Assembly (NCBI GenBank): GCA_002704825.1
Contig: PAIY01000042.1
Location: forward strand, 1-42,871
Length of the DNA stretch: 42,871 nt
Direction: 5' to 3'
From: Phycisphaeraceae bacterium
Lineage (GTDB): Bacteria > Planctomycetota > Phycisphaerae > Phycisphaerales > Phycisphaeraceae
This document shows, piece by piece, positions 26,801 through 34,974 of this stretch (the stretch's first letter is position 1; the number at the start of each line of letters is the position of its first letter). A program made the position numbers and the translations under genes. Under the pieces are notes generated by a model, which saw nothing but the letters and a program-made list of their open reading frames with translations, was not told the origin of the DNA and searched no databases.

Positions 26801-27951
26801 TGAGCCGCTTTAATGTTGATCTCAAACAGAACCAGATCCGCCAGATGAATATCCAGGAAGTGCAGGAACGTCTGGTCAATGCTGCCCACGAACAGATCGA
26901 CAAACGCGAACTCACCGGCGTGGTCAAGTATTTGGACAAGCTCTATGCCCAGAAGCAACTCGTCGATTGGGTTGACCAGAAGTTCGGCATTGAGATCAAG
27001 CCCGAGGAAATCAATCTCAACGAACCGCAGGCCGTCACCGACAACATCTTTGAAAAGGCACGCGACAACTATCTGGAACGCGAAGTGACTTACCCCGTCG
27101 ACTTTGCTCTGGACATGACGGTTGCTGCTGCTCAGCAGGATGGGGCATGGGCTGCCAAGCAGTTGGCCAACTGGGCCAATCATCGTTATGCCATGGAACT
27201 GGACATCGAAGAATTGATCCAGATGAACGGCCAGGAAGTCCGCGATTTGCTCGTTGCTGAAGCCGATCAGTGGCTGCGTCATGGCAAGCTTGAAACCACG
27301 GTCGACGAAGCCATCGCGCGTGACAGCAAACCCGAAGCACTCGTCGAATGGTTCAAGGAACGCTTTGGCAAAACGCTGGAAGTCGAACAACTTCAGGAAG
27401 CTGAATCCGTCCGCGATGAGTTGGTCACGCAAGGCCGTCGTATTCTGCGTACCGAACTCACCGAGCTTGAACGGTTCGTGCTCTTGCAGATTCTGGACAT
27501 GGCATGGAAAGATCATCTTTATGCGATGGACCAACTCAAGGATTCGGTTGGCCTGCGTGGTTACGCTGAAAAGGACCCGCGGATTGAGTACAAGCGTGAG
27601 GGTTCAGCCCAGTTCGCCCAGATGCAACATATCGTTCGCGACCGTGTGACGGAACTGATTTTCCGCGCCCGTCTGACGCCGGATGTTCAGCAGAGAAGTG
27701 TGTACGACGAAAAGTCTGCCCAGCATGATCAGGCTGATGGTCAAGCCTATGCCGCCCAATCCGCTCAGCAGGGGACTGCTCAGCAGCAGGAAGACATGGC
27801 TGCAGCCGACCGTGCCGGTGGCGCAGAGGATGATGCCATGCTCACCCGCAAGCAACGTCGCGCCCGTGCTGCCCATGGCAAGCAGGAACCCTCACCCAAT
27901 GCCGCCAGCGGTGGTGGGCGTTTCCGCAATCGTAAACGCAAGAGTCGCTAA
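23833..27951 (+). CDS. secA: Preprotein translocase ATPase SecA, enlarged form
   Basis: 1372 aa, against about 900 in E. coli. It drives Sec-dependent export by ATP hydrolysis at SecYEG. Visible motifs: Walker A MKTGEGKT (180-187), VTVNDYL near 208, Walker B VDEVDSILIDEARTPL (288-303), VDEFTGRLM, TNMAGRGTDIRL, and NQLRGRAGRQGDQGSSRFF. The N-terminal nucleotide-binding domain has a planctomycete-type extra segment before RPFDVQLIGG. The main enlargement is in the helical scaffold/wing region (nt about 26581-27480). There five modules, each with a conserved Trp (W925, W988, W1046, W1114, W1173), are spaced 58-68 residues apart before the normal RGYAEKDP/EYKREG segment. The C-terminus is basic (RKQRRARAA, RFRNRKRKSR) and lacks the usual zinc-binding cysteines. 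Confidence 0.97.
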   Translation: MVVSLVTKSLIKIFGSRNERFIKSYARRVEAINACEADVRTLTDAQLKAKTAEFRGRIESGEKIADLLPEVLAVAREAMDRAVGIRSIFNPENNFDPQRLDPSVRPVFERIAKQAAELEDIEEMGCAVPTPGWMQVEIPNEIYDAVRELYPESRPPFRARPFDVQLIGGMVLSEGKIAEMKTGEGKTIVAPLACYINCVENMRGHVVTVNDYLVQRDRDWVFPFFRWLGLTVGSIHPFHMQPGEKKQEAYHCDVVYGTNSEFGFDYLRDNMKLSASEQVQKNRDFVIVDEVDSILIDEARTPLIISGPAHDDAPRYELADNVARHLMQVQKPWTEADKVVQNAIHKAKGLEGDIRNSRDKAQIEKMREEMKKIEETIPGLEAQRDQHVQYYELELEKKAAHLTHDGIAEAQKVANIGSFYVGNNMDVPHLLENALRAHAVYTKDKDYVVQNGEVIIVDEFTGRLMIGRQWSDGLHQAVESKERVKIKEETQTLATVTIQNFFKLYKRIAGMTGTAITEATEFMEVYHMDVVCVPTNKPVIRHDYNDIIYLSEKDKWYAIMDEIKLQHDVGRPVLVGTTSVEASEMLSQMLTKKHGIKHEVLNAKQHEREANIVEDAGKLGAVMIATNMAGRGTDIRLRPIAREEQIHHWQQRDLIGRDASPEMSDEELVGNVYRHIAQRQLGIKPNDLKDLSDQEVKRKLLIKWVNQHGWKVQWPEMQWWEKVTLYKFFMTPAWHDETRIEQMSNEELMHVLDQLPSFLLHRLRMFSDAEDMGGLHIIGTERHESRRIDNQLRGRAGRQGDQGSSRFFISLEDDLMRMFAGKTTLAALSKLGMKEGDAIEHRWLTKSVERAQRKVEERNYEIRKNLVEYDEVMEVQRNHFYGMRQDVLEGRAVEQVIFDFIYEAITDATSVYLDKDYVKTQVAEWCRNTLDVSIDPTKLRLEEQDELEDIIRRNARAEAAQVIDVTIGEYMSNDMPPEQWDTRGLSQWAMSRFNVDLKQNQIRQMNIQEVQERLVNAAHEQIDKRELTGVVKYLDKLYAQKQLVDWVDQKFGIEIKPEEINLNEPQAVTDNIFEKARDNYLEREVTYPVDFALDMTVAAAQQDGAWAAKQLANWANHRYAMELDIEELIQMNGQEVRDLLVAEADQWLRHGKLETTVDEAIARDSKPEALVEWFKERFGKTLEVEQLQEAESVRDELVTQGRRILRTELTELERFVLLQILDMAWKDHLYAMDQLKDSVGLRGYAEKDPRIEYKREGSAQFAQMQHIVRDRVTELIFRARLTPDVQQRSVYDEKSAQHDQADGQAYAAQSAQQGTAQQQEDMAAADRAGGAEDDAMLTRKQRRARAAHGKQEPSPNAASGGGRFRNRKRKSR

Positions 27952-27956
27952 GTGTG

Positions 27957-28012
27957 GATGATTTGCCTTTGTCCATTAAGCCGCGTTGCTTGCGACGCGT
28001 TGATGATTTGCC
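27957..28012 (+). repeat. Hairpin flanked by 11-bp direct repeats after secA
   Basis: GATGATTTGCC occurs at 27957-27967 and again at 28002-28012. Between them CGCGTTGC (27982-27989) and GCGACGCG (27992-27999) form an 8-bp stem (one G-T pair) with a two-base TT loop. There is no T-run. It looks like a small palindromic insertion with a duplicated target, or a local slippage duplication. Confidence 0.5.
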
Positions 28013-28068
28013 ATTGGCACACTCAGGCGGTTTAATAGTCGGAATATCAGGATCACAGGAGTTCACAC

Positions 28069-28374
28069 GTGAAACGTATCATCGGCATTATGGTTGGGTT
28101 GTCCCTCGGTTGGTTGGCAGCAGGCTACGTTTTCGCAGAGCCCCACGGCGGACATGAAGTCGCCGAAGCGGCACATGCGCATGGCGACCACGCAACGACT
28201 GCCGTCTCACAGCTTGCCGAAGGCGCCGTCGCCGGTGCACCGTGGCTGAGCTTCGTTCTGGTCTTTGCCCTGTGTCTCTTCGGTGCAGGTATCTTTGTTA
28301 ACATCATGGGTTGGGCCAAACCCCAGCCGCTGGAAGACGAACACGATGACCATGGGCATGATGCGCATCACTGA
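28069..28374 (+). CDS. Small His-rich membrane protein with signal peptide
   Basis: 101 aa starting at GTG 28069, with AGGAG at 28057-28061. An N-terminal signal peptide or anchor (GIMVGLSLGWLAAGYVFA) precedes a His-rich periplasmic segment (HGGHEVAEAAHAHGDH). A transmembrane helix at about 63-84 follows, then a His/Asp-rich tail (DDHGHDAHH). A metal-binding role is plausible but unproven. It lies downstream of secA and ends 5 bp before the convergent giant-protein gene, so their transcripts probably overlap. Confidence 0.7.
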   Translation: MKRIIGIMVGLSLGWLAAGYVFAEPHGGHEVAEAAHAHGDHATTAVSQLAEGAVAGAPWLSFVLVFALCLFGAGIFVNIMGWAKPQPLEDEHDDHGHDAHH

Positions 28375-28379
28375 TTGAT

Positions 28380-31300
28380 TTAACTCTCCCAATCCTTCAC
28401 CCCTTCGATGACTTTGTTCATCTCGTTTTTCTTTTTCTCAAACAATGCGAACACCGTGATGATGGCAATGCCCAGGGCGATGCCTGCGACGTACCAGATC
28501 CACGTCCAGCCCAAGTTCGTTGCGGCGTGCCAGATCATGGTTAGCAAACTCAGACACAAAAAGCCGGTGCCCAGAAACAGGTATGATCGGATGCGTTTAG
28601 CCAGGCCGATGAAGATTCCGATGATGGATAACCCTGCTAACACCAACGGTAACCACGGGGCCTGCACAACACCGATGAGAAAAACATCCAGCGTTGATGA
28701 GAGATAAATCGCAAGCAGACAGCCGTAGTGGATGAACCGCGACTGATCATCGCTGAGTTGTTTACGGTTCAGATAACCCGAAGCCAGAATCGTCAGAGCA
28801 AGCGGTATGATCCAAAGCTGCGGGTGCTGATTGATCCCCAAGCCCGGTACGCGATGAAGTAGGTGCCAGAGACTGCCGTTTAGAGCCAAAGTAGCAATGA
28901 TGCCCAGCACAAACGAGCGTTTCATGACGGCAAGTACAAGGTAAACCCCGCCAACCGCCAGCAGGATCAGCGAGTAATCAATCACACTGTTACCAAGGAA
29001 AATCTCGATACATGCAACCAGTGGCAGCCATGTCCCCGTGTTCATTAGCGGCTTACCTACCACCGCCAAGTTTCGACGCAGACATTGGTGACCGATAGCG
29101 ATGCCCGCCAGCGCAATCCCCAATACCACCAGTGGCCAATACGCAGCCACCAATCCCTTGAAAAGCCATGGCATGGTCAACTTCAAATGCAATGCCAACA
29201 TCCCACCGAGTACCTGGGCGGCATATACATACACCTGCTTGTACGAATACTGCAATGACAACGGATCATAGCGATCCTTGATCGCAAAGAAGACAAACGC
29301 AACGACCAACACGCTGTCACAGATAATCATGCTGTACGTCAACATGCTTGAGATAGGCAAGTGACGGGTACCTAAAAGTGTCGCCAGCTCATTGCCTGAA
29401 ACGTAGAGTAGTGCGACTGCGCCAAGCGCGGTCAGTAGCGTGTACGCCTGCTTGCAAAGTGTTGCCCATGCGTTGGGATCGTGAGAATCCAAAGCTTGAT
29501 CCGTTGCGTTACCGCGTGGTAGCCGACTGACAAACCAACTCATCAACAGTGTCAGCAACGTATAGGATTGTATATAGCCGACCACGCGCATCGGCCAGAC
29601 GGCATCGCTATCGGGCGCGATCCAGACCCAACTGACCTGTAATGGGAAGAGGCACAATAGACCAAGCGAGTATGCCCGCAGACTCTGCCAACGGTCCTGC
29701 TTCTGCAGCATCATCATGGCTAACGCGTTGATCACAGGCAGGGCGCAACCAATCCCTCGCGCGGTTAAGTTCGGGTGAACCAGACTGATTCCAATCCCAC
29801 AGAAAATGGCAAGAATCGAAAACACCGTGTTGGCATAGGGTATGACGACATTCTCTGCCAGCAGGGTTTGAAGTCGTTGCTTCTTGAAAGCAATGTAAAG
29901 CACACCATTGGTCAGCAAAACGTAAACTGAAATAATCAATGCAAGAATTAACTCAATGGATTGTACTGGGATCGTGATGGCGGATAGCACATGGATCATT
30001 GCCATCAGACCCAACGCATAGAGATAACAGGGGACTAGTTTTCTGAAGGTTTCCCCTACGCATGCCGTTGCCAGTAAACCTGTGAGTCCGATGGCAAGCC
30101 AGCTTGTAATCCCAATATGCGTAATCGGGTTGGTAACCTCGCCATGTTGTGTAGCGATCATGTTCACGAGCAACTGCCCGGAAGTGATTGCAAGAAATAG
30201 TGTCGAAGTGATCAACACCATGTGATGAAAGACAGGTAAACCACGTTCGGTTGTTTCCGACAAACGATCACGCAGATATTTCCGATCGATCCATAACCAT
30301 GCCATCGCACAGACCAGCAGGGCAGACAGATTCACATGCACCAGATTGATGATGTACGAAACGTCCGGGAATGCTGAGAGATTGGTAGCCAACTGGTCAA
30401 AGCCAATCGAAACACCAATGCATGCTGCCAATCCGCCAAGATATGCAAAACTCCGGCGTGGTGCCCATGCCCCCAACGCCATACTCAGGGCGGTGATCCC
30501 CAGACAGATGCCCATCGACCACCACGGTCTTTGCGGGTCATACCAACCGCCACGCAATGCAAAGATCATGCCCAGGCAGATACAGGCAATGATGGAACTC
30601 AACGTCATCCAGCGTGCTTTGTGACGTTTTTCAGCGGACGCCAGATCAATCATACTTGAGACTTGATCAATGGTTGAGTCAATTGTTTCACCGCATTCCG
30701 GGCAGTTGTCGTGTCCCATCAGTCCGCGGAGATTGTATTGGCATTGTTGACAGTGCAGATCATGTTCGATGGCTGCTTGGCGGTTGTCATTGAATGTCGC
30801 AATGGTCTGATATGTCTGTAGCCACGCTTTGTCCGAGCCTTCTTTTCCTTGATGTCCCATGACAAACAGCATCATCCAACCTGCAATCACCCAGCCGACC
30901 GAGAGCGTGTGATAGCTCAGCCAATTGCCGGTGTCCCACGGCGTAAGTAACAGGCTGAGCATGATCACACTCATCAAGCACCAGAAACCAATGGGCATGT
31001 GATGTCCCTGTTTTCGGCTTCGGATTTGCGTTAAAACCCATTCCACAAGGATCAAACTGCCGACTGCCCAGAGGTTGCCAAACGTCGGCAGCAAGTCCAC
31101 GCCATCGACCGGTGCGATGAAGATGGCCAAGCCACCCAGGAACATGCCGATGCAAAGCGAGATACGCCCCAGCAGCAACGGCCACTGCGGATACTGATGC
31201 CTGATCGTGGGTTTCTTCAATAGTTTGGCAAGTAATTCCCATGTCAATGCCAGCACTGCCGAGACCACCGCGTTGATCTGGACAAGAAACGCAATGCCAC

Positions 31301-34300
31301 TGATCCAGTTGTTGATATCGCTGAATGCAAAGATGCACGCTTCAATGGCCAGCACGCTGATGCTCGTGAGCGTGGCGGCCAGTAATGCATACATCCGCTG
31401 CTGCTTTGCCAATCCCATCATGATGAAGGAGCCGAGAATCAGGATCACCGGCCCGTACATCATGCCATGCAACATCAGGAATGGATATGCAGCGTCCGCG
31501 AGTATGTTGGTAAACAAGCTGTCCGTGGTTTGCGGGAACTGGACCAAGGCCAACATGCAACCCAGCGTCAAAGCCAACGCAGGCAAGGCTGTCAACGCAT
31601 AACACCAGCCGATGTTCCGATCACTTTGCAGATACTCGATTGACTTATTTGACTTGTTTTTTAGGCGTTTGGTGATGATGATCAACGTAGTGACTGCAGC
31701 AAGACAACTGCCAGCAAGCAGCCACCGCCAGACATTGATCACGTGATATGAGGTGACGAACTGTGCAGCAGCGAGTGCGGTCGCGGTGAGCCAGCAGAGA
31801 CTCAAAGCAACGCTGCTGCTGATTCGATGTCGGTGGAAATACCGGACAACAAAAATCATAACGGTGATCCCAAGCACCAGCCATGAGAGCATGCCTGCAG
31901 TATCCAATGCGGACGTGTAGGGATAGGCTTCGGAGTTTGGTGGGTAATGTGCAGCGCCCAGTTCATTGAGGACATGAACCCCCACACTCCAAATGCCGAA
32001 TGTCACGGAACCGGCCAAAGTCAGCCACGCCAGGACATCGTCGAGTAATGGGAACGGCGCATTGATCACGCGATCAAGATGATGATTGATGCGCGAAAAG
32101 CGTGTTGATTGACCATCTTTCGCTTGTTTGCGTTTGGCAATGAACAGTCGAATCAGAAGCCATGCGAAGCAGACTCCGCCGACGATCAGACTTTGAATTT
32201 GCCAATACGTGGGGGCATGGATGAGTTGTTCGTAGGCAAAGGTGTTGGCCTGCGAATTGAGCAGGTAATGATGCGTTGAACATAGCAGGGCGATGAGTCC
32301 AATCACCTGGCTCACACTGAACATGCCCAGTGATGTCAGGCATAAGCCAAGGACCATCCACAGTCCTGCAATCCAGAATAATCGGAGATTAAATGCGCCA
32401 AGAATTTCCGGCGTCAGTTGCATGAAAAGTAAGCCACCACCAATCGCCGACAACCCCATCGCGCAGAATGCCCAAGGCATGCGAAAGTGTTTATCAAGCT
32501 TCGCTCCAAGGCGACGTTTCATGGGCAGGCAGGTCAGCATAACCCCTGCAATACAGACACTGGCGCCAATGAGCAGGCTGGTGACTCGGCTGAATCCCTG
32601 TAACGGTTGCGTGTAAACCAACTGCTGATACAACGCAGCCTGCATGAGTCCGACGCTGCAGAGCGTCATGGCTGGCAATCGTAGTTGCCATGCAGCCCAA
32701 AGTGTGATCACGCTGTAGAGCGCGTAATACCAGGTGATGTGCTCAGGATCACCTTCGCTGCCAAAACCTCTGCCGGTGATGAGCATGATGCTTAAAAGTC
32801 CGAACAGCCCCGCGATCAACCAGTCGCCACGGAAGTGATTGATTCGTCGTTGATGCAGATGCCATTGAGCCAACCCGATGCAGATGAGGATCGGAGCAAG
32901 TAGTGCTTTGCCGGTGAGAACGGACATGAGCTTTTGCACGAGTACATGCGCATTGTCCATCTCCCATGCGATGTTCCCGGTGAGCAGGTGCACCAACAGC
33001 AACCATGCCAGTGTCAGCCAACCCATTGCCAAATGGTTCGGCCAACTGTTGGTCACGTTAAAACGCACACTCACGCGACGCAGCACCATCATCACGACCA
33101 TGTTGACCAGCAGCGTCGGCAAAAGCATCATTGGGATCGGCCAGGCCAGACCGGTTGCCAAAAGCATGACCGTGCTGCAGGCCAGGAAAATGCTGGTATT
33201 GATCGTCCGCTGCTTGGCAGAGAGTTGTAATGGACCTTGCCAAAGGATGTAACTGATGACCAATCCCGGCAGGGTGAACACACTTAGCAATGGTGCGATG
33301 TGTTCGATGGCTTGAAGGTATGCACCGGTGAGATGAATCGTCAGACCCAGCGGTGCGATGCAGGCAAAGGTCTGTGTAAAGAGCATGAATAACAGATGCT
33401 TTGACTTGGCATCATCACTGTAAGTTCTCTCGGCTTTATGCGATTGAAGCTTGAATTGTTTGACCATCTTCCAACTGGCCAGCAGGGTGACGATCAGATA
33501 CAGGCCAATGATCAGGATGCAGATGAGCATCAGGTTGGCGTATTCGTGCAACAGCAGGAATTGGAGCAGTAAACTCATGGTCGCAATGGCCACAAAACCC
33601 GCAGTCTGAATTTTTGGCGAGATCGGCATGATCACGCGCGCTGCGAGGAATGTCAGCCATGCGAAAATGCCAACGGATAAAGCTTGCGTGATGAGTGTCC
33701 AAGGCCCAACGCCTTGCTGATTGAATGAGAAGGCTGCAAATGCCAGCAGGTTCAAAGGCACAAGAAGCGTTGCAATACTGAGAATCGCTCGGCCGGTGGT
33801 GGGGACTTTCCAACGGTGATGCACGAACAAACCTGCACCGAACAGGGCAGCATTGACCGTGGTGAAAATCATGAACTTGAGGACGGGGATGGCTTGAATT
33901 TGTGACCATAAGCTGATTACCAACGCCGCAGAGCAGCAGATGATCAACATGCCACCAATGAGTTCACCCCAGCGTATGTTTTTCTCTGCCATGAATGTTG
34001 CCAACACTTCACCCAGGGGGCGTGAGGGTTTGGCCGGTGGGGTTGGCTGGACTGTTGTTGGGCGTTGGGGGGAATCAGGAAAGGTGGGTGTTGCATCATT
34101 GGGTGATGTGGGCGGATTGGCTTGATCGCTGGCAATGTGATGTCGTTTTTCCTGCTTCTGAGCCATGGTTGCCAAGAGATCTTCTGTGGGTTCTTGGGTT
34201 GGTGATTGCTCGATGCTTGATGAGGGAGGGGGGGCAGGTTGGTTTTCCTCAGATGATTCATCAACTAGAACCTCAAGCAGATCATCACCCGTTACAGATT

Positions 34301-34739
34301 TGCTCTCGATTGTTTCGGTTGTCGTCTGAGTTTCATTGTGACGCTCAGTTTGGTCGACATGTTCCGTCGATGGCGTTGCGTGTGACGGGGGTGTTGCTTC
34401 GTTGAGAATCTTTTCGGTCCAGGGGCGGATGTTACCTTTATGCGTTGTGCTACTTTGCGTCGCACTGCTTGGAGGAGCATTGCGATGTTCGGACGAAGTG
34501 TCGTCGGCAATGGCGTTGAGCAATTGCAGGTGCATCTGCTTATCGATGAGCCCCTGATCCATCAGGCGCTTGGCATAGCGTGCTGCTGCGGTGCGATCGT
34601 TGGCAACAGTCGGTTCAAACGTCGCATCCTTGTGTGGCTTGCCCAGTCGAAAGACCCAGGCGACGACGACCCACATGCCATGCCCCAGCAGCATGATGAT
34701 CAGTAAAACGAAGAACAGTCCGAAAAGTAACTCACCCAT
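28380..34739 (-). CDS. Giant polytopic membrane protein with internal zinc ribbon
   Basis: 2119 aa, one of the largest genes seen here. Residues 1-30 are a membrane helix. About 45-75 form a soluble helical segment (YAKRLMDQGLIDKQMHLQLL), then a Pro/Thr/Ser/Gln-rich linker to about 240. A membrane domain follows with IRWGELIGGMLIICCSAA at its start, a motif shared by large planctomycete membrane proteins, and dozens of transmembrane helices. At about 1328-1347 a zinc ribbon (CQQCQYNLRG...CPECGE) interrupts the membrane part, followed by more helices to the end. No transport signature or catalytic motif is recognised. The gene follows the M50/HlyD cluster on the same strand after a 235-bp gap, so it may be co-regulated or independent. 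Confidence 0.85.
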   Translation of the reverse strand: MGELLFGLFFVLLIIMLLGHGMWVVVAWVFRLGKPHKDATFEPTVANDRTAAARYAKRLMDQGLIDKQMHLQLLNAIADDTSSEHRNAPPSSATQSSTTHKGNIRPWTEKILNEATPPSHATPSTEHVDQTERHNETQTTTETIESKSVTGDDLLEVLVDESSEENQPAPPPSSSIEQSPTQEPTEDLLATMAQKQEKRHHIASDQANPPTSPNDATPTFPDSPQRPTTVQPTPPAKPSRPLGEVLATFMAEKNIRWGELIGGMLIICCSAALVISLWSQIQAIPVLKFMIFTTVNAALFGAGLFVHHRWKVPTTGRAILSIATLLVPLNLLAFAAFSFNQQGVGPWTLITQALSVGIFAWLTFLAARVIMPISPKIQTAGFVAIATMSLLLQFLLLHEYANLMLICILIIGLYLIVTLLASWKMVKQFKLQSHKAERTYSDDAKSKHLLFMLFTQTFACIAPLGLTIHLTGAYLQAIEHIAPLLSVFTLPGLVISYILWQGPLQLSAKQRTINTSIFLACSTVMLLATGLAWPIPMMLLPTLLVNMVVMMVLRRVSVRFNVTNSWPNHLAMGWLTLAWLLLVHLLTGNIAWEMDNAHVLVQKLMSVLTGKALLAPILICIGLAQWHLHQRRINHFRGDWLIAGLFGLLSIMLITGRGFGSEGDPEHITWYYALYSVITLWAAWQLRLPAMTLCSVGLMQAALYQQLVYTQPLQGFSRVTSLLIGASVCIAGVMLTCLPMKRRLGAKLDKHFRMPWAFCAMGLSAIGGGLLFMQLTPEILGAFNLRLFWIAGLWMVLGLCLTSLGMFSVSQVIGLIALLCSTHHYLLNSQANTFAYEQLIHAPTYWQIQSLIVGGVCFAWLLIRLFIAKRKQAKDGQSTRFSRINHHLDRVINAPFPLLDDVLAWLTLAGSVTFGIWSVGVHVLNELGAAHYPPNSEAYPYTSALDTAGMLSWLVLGITVMIFVVRYFHRHRISSSVALSLCWLTATALAAAQFVTSYHVINVWRWLLAGSCLAAVTTLIIITKRLKNKSNKSIEYLQSDRNIGWCYALTALPALALTLGCMLALVQFPQTTDSLFTNILADAAYPFLMLHGMMYGPVILILGSFIMMGLAKQQRMYALLAATLTSISVLAIEACIFAFSDINNWISGIAFLVQINAVVSAVLALTWELLAKLLKKPTIRHQYPQWPLLLGRISLCIGMFLGGLAIFIAPVDGVDLLPTFGNLWAVGSLILVEWVLTQIRSRKQGHHMPIGFWCLMSVIMLSLLLTPWDTGNWLSYHTLSVGWVIAGWMMLFVMGHQGKEGSDKAWLQTYQTIATFNDNRQAAIEHDLHCQQCQYNLRGLMGHDNCPECGETIDSTIDQVSSMIDLASAEKRHKARWMTLSSIIACICLGMIFALRGGWYDPQRPWWSMGICLGITALSMALGAWAPRRSFAYLGGLAACIGVSIGFDQLATNLSAFPDVSYIINLVHVNLSALLVCAMAWLWIDRKYLRDRLSETTERGLPVFHHMVLITSTLFLAITSGQLLVNMIATQHGEVTNPITHIGITSWLAIGLTGLLATACVGETFRKLVPCYLYALGLMAMIHVLSAITIPVQSIELILALIISVYVLLTNGVLYIAFKKQRLQTLLAENVVIPYANTVFSILAIFCGIGISLVHPNLTARGIGCALPVINALAMMMLQKQDRWQSLRAYSLGLLCLFPLQVSWVWIAPDSDAVWPMRVVGYIQSYTLLTLLMSWFVSRLPRGNATDQALDSHDPNAWATLCKQAYTLLTALGAVALLYVSGNELATLLGTRHLPISSMLTYSMIICDSVLVVAFVFFAIKDRYDPLSLQYSYKQVYVYAAQVLGGMLALHLKLTMPWLFKGLVAAYWPLVVLGIALAGIAIGHQCLRRNLAVVGKPLMNTGTWLPLVACIEIFLGNSVIDYSLILLAVGGVYLVLAVMKRSFVLGIIATLALNGSLWHLLHRVPGLGINQHPQLWIIPLALTILASGYLNRKQLSDDQSRFIHYGCLLAIYLSSTLDVFLIGVVQAPWLPLVLAGLSIIGIFIGLAKRIRSYLFLGTGFLCLSLLTMIWHAATNLGWTWIWYVAGIALGIAIITVFALFEKKKNEMNKVIEGVKDWES

Positions 34740-34793
34740 GCCGGCCCCGATCCGCTGAACCTGTCTGATTCAGATGCAATACATCACTAATGC

Positions 34794-34811
34794 TGTACAT
34801 CCGGACGTACA
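34794..34811. promoter_or_regulatory. Near-palindrome upstream of the giant gene
   Basis: TGTACATCCGGACGTACA is symmetrical except for one mismatched base pair and lies 55-72 bp before the giant gene's start on the minus strand. It is a possible regulator binding site. The intergenic 34740-34974 has no other recognised feature apart from a TTGTC-A6-GACAA hairpin at about 34905-34925. Confidence 0.35.
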
Positions 34812-34974
34812 CCACATGCGCGCATAGATTCACTGTTTGGATTGCAACATGAAAGACAGGTTTTGAAAGGTCACCCAAGAAATCGTAATGTCACCATCAT
34901 CGCAGATTTGTCAAAAAAGACAAACGAGACTTGAGCCAATTCCCGGGATTTTTTAGTGGGTCTCAAAATCGCGG

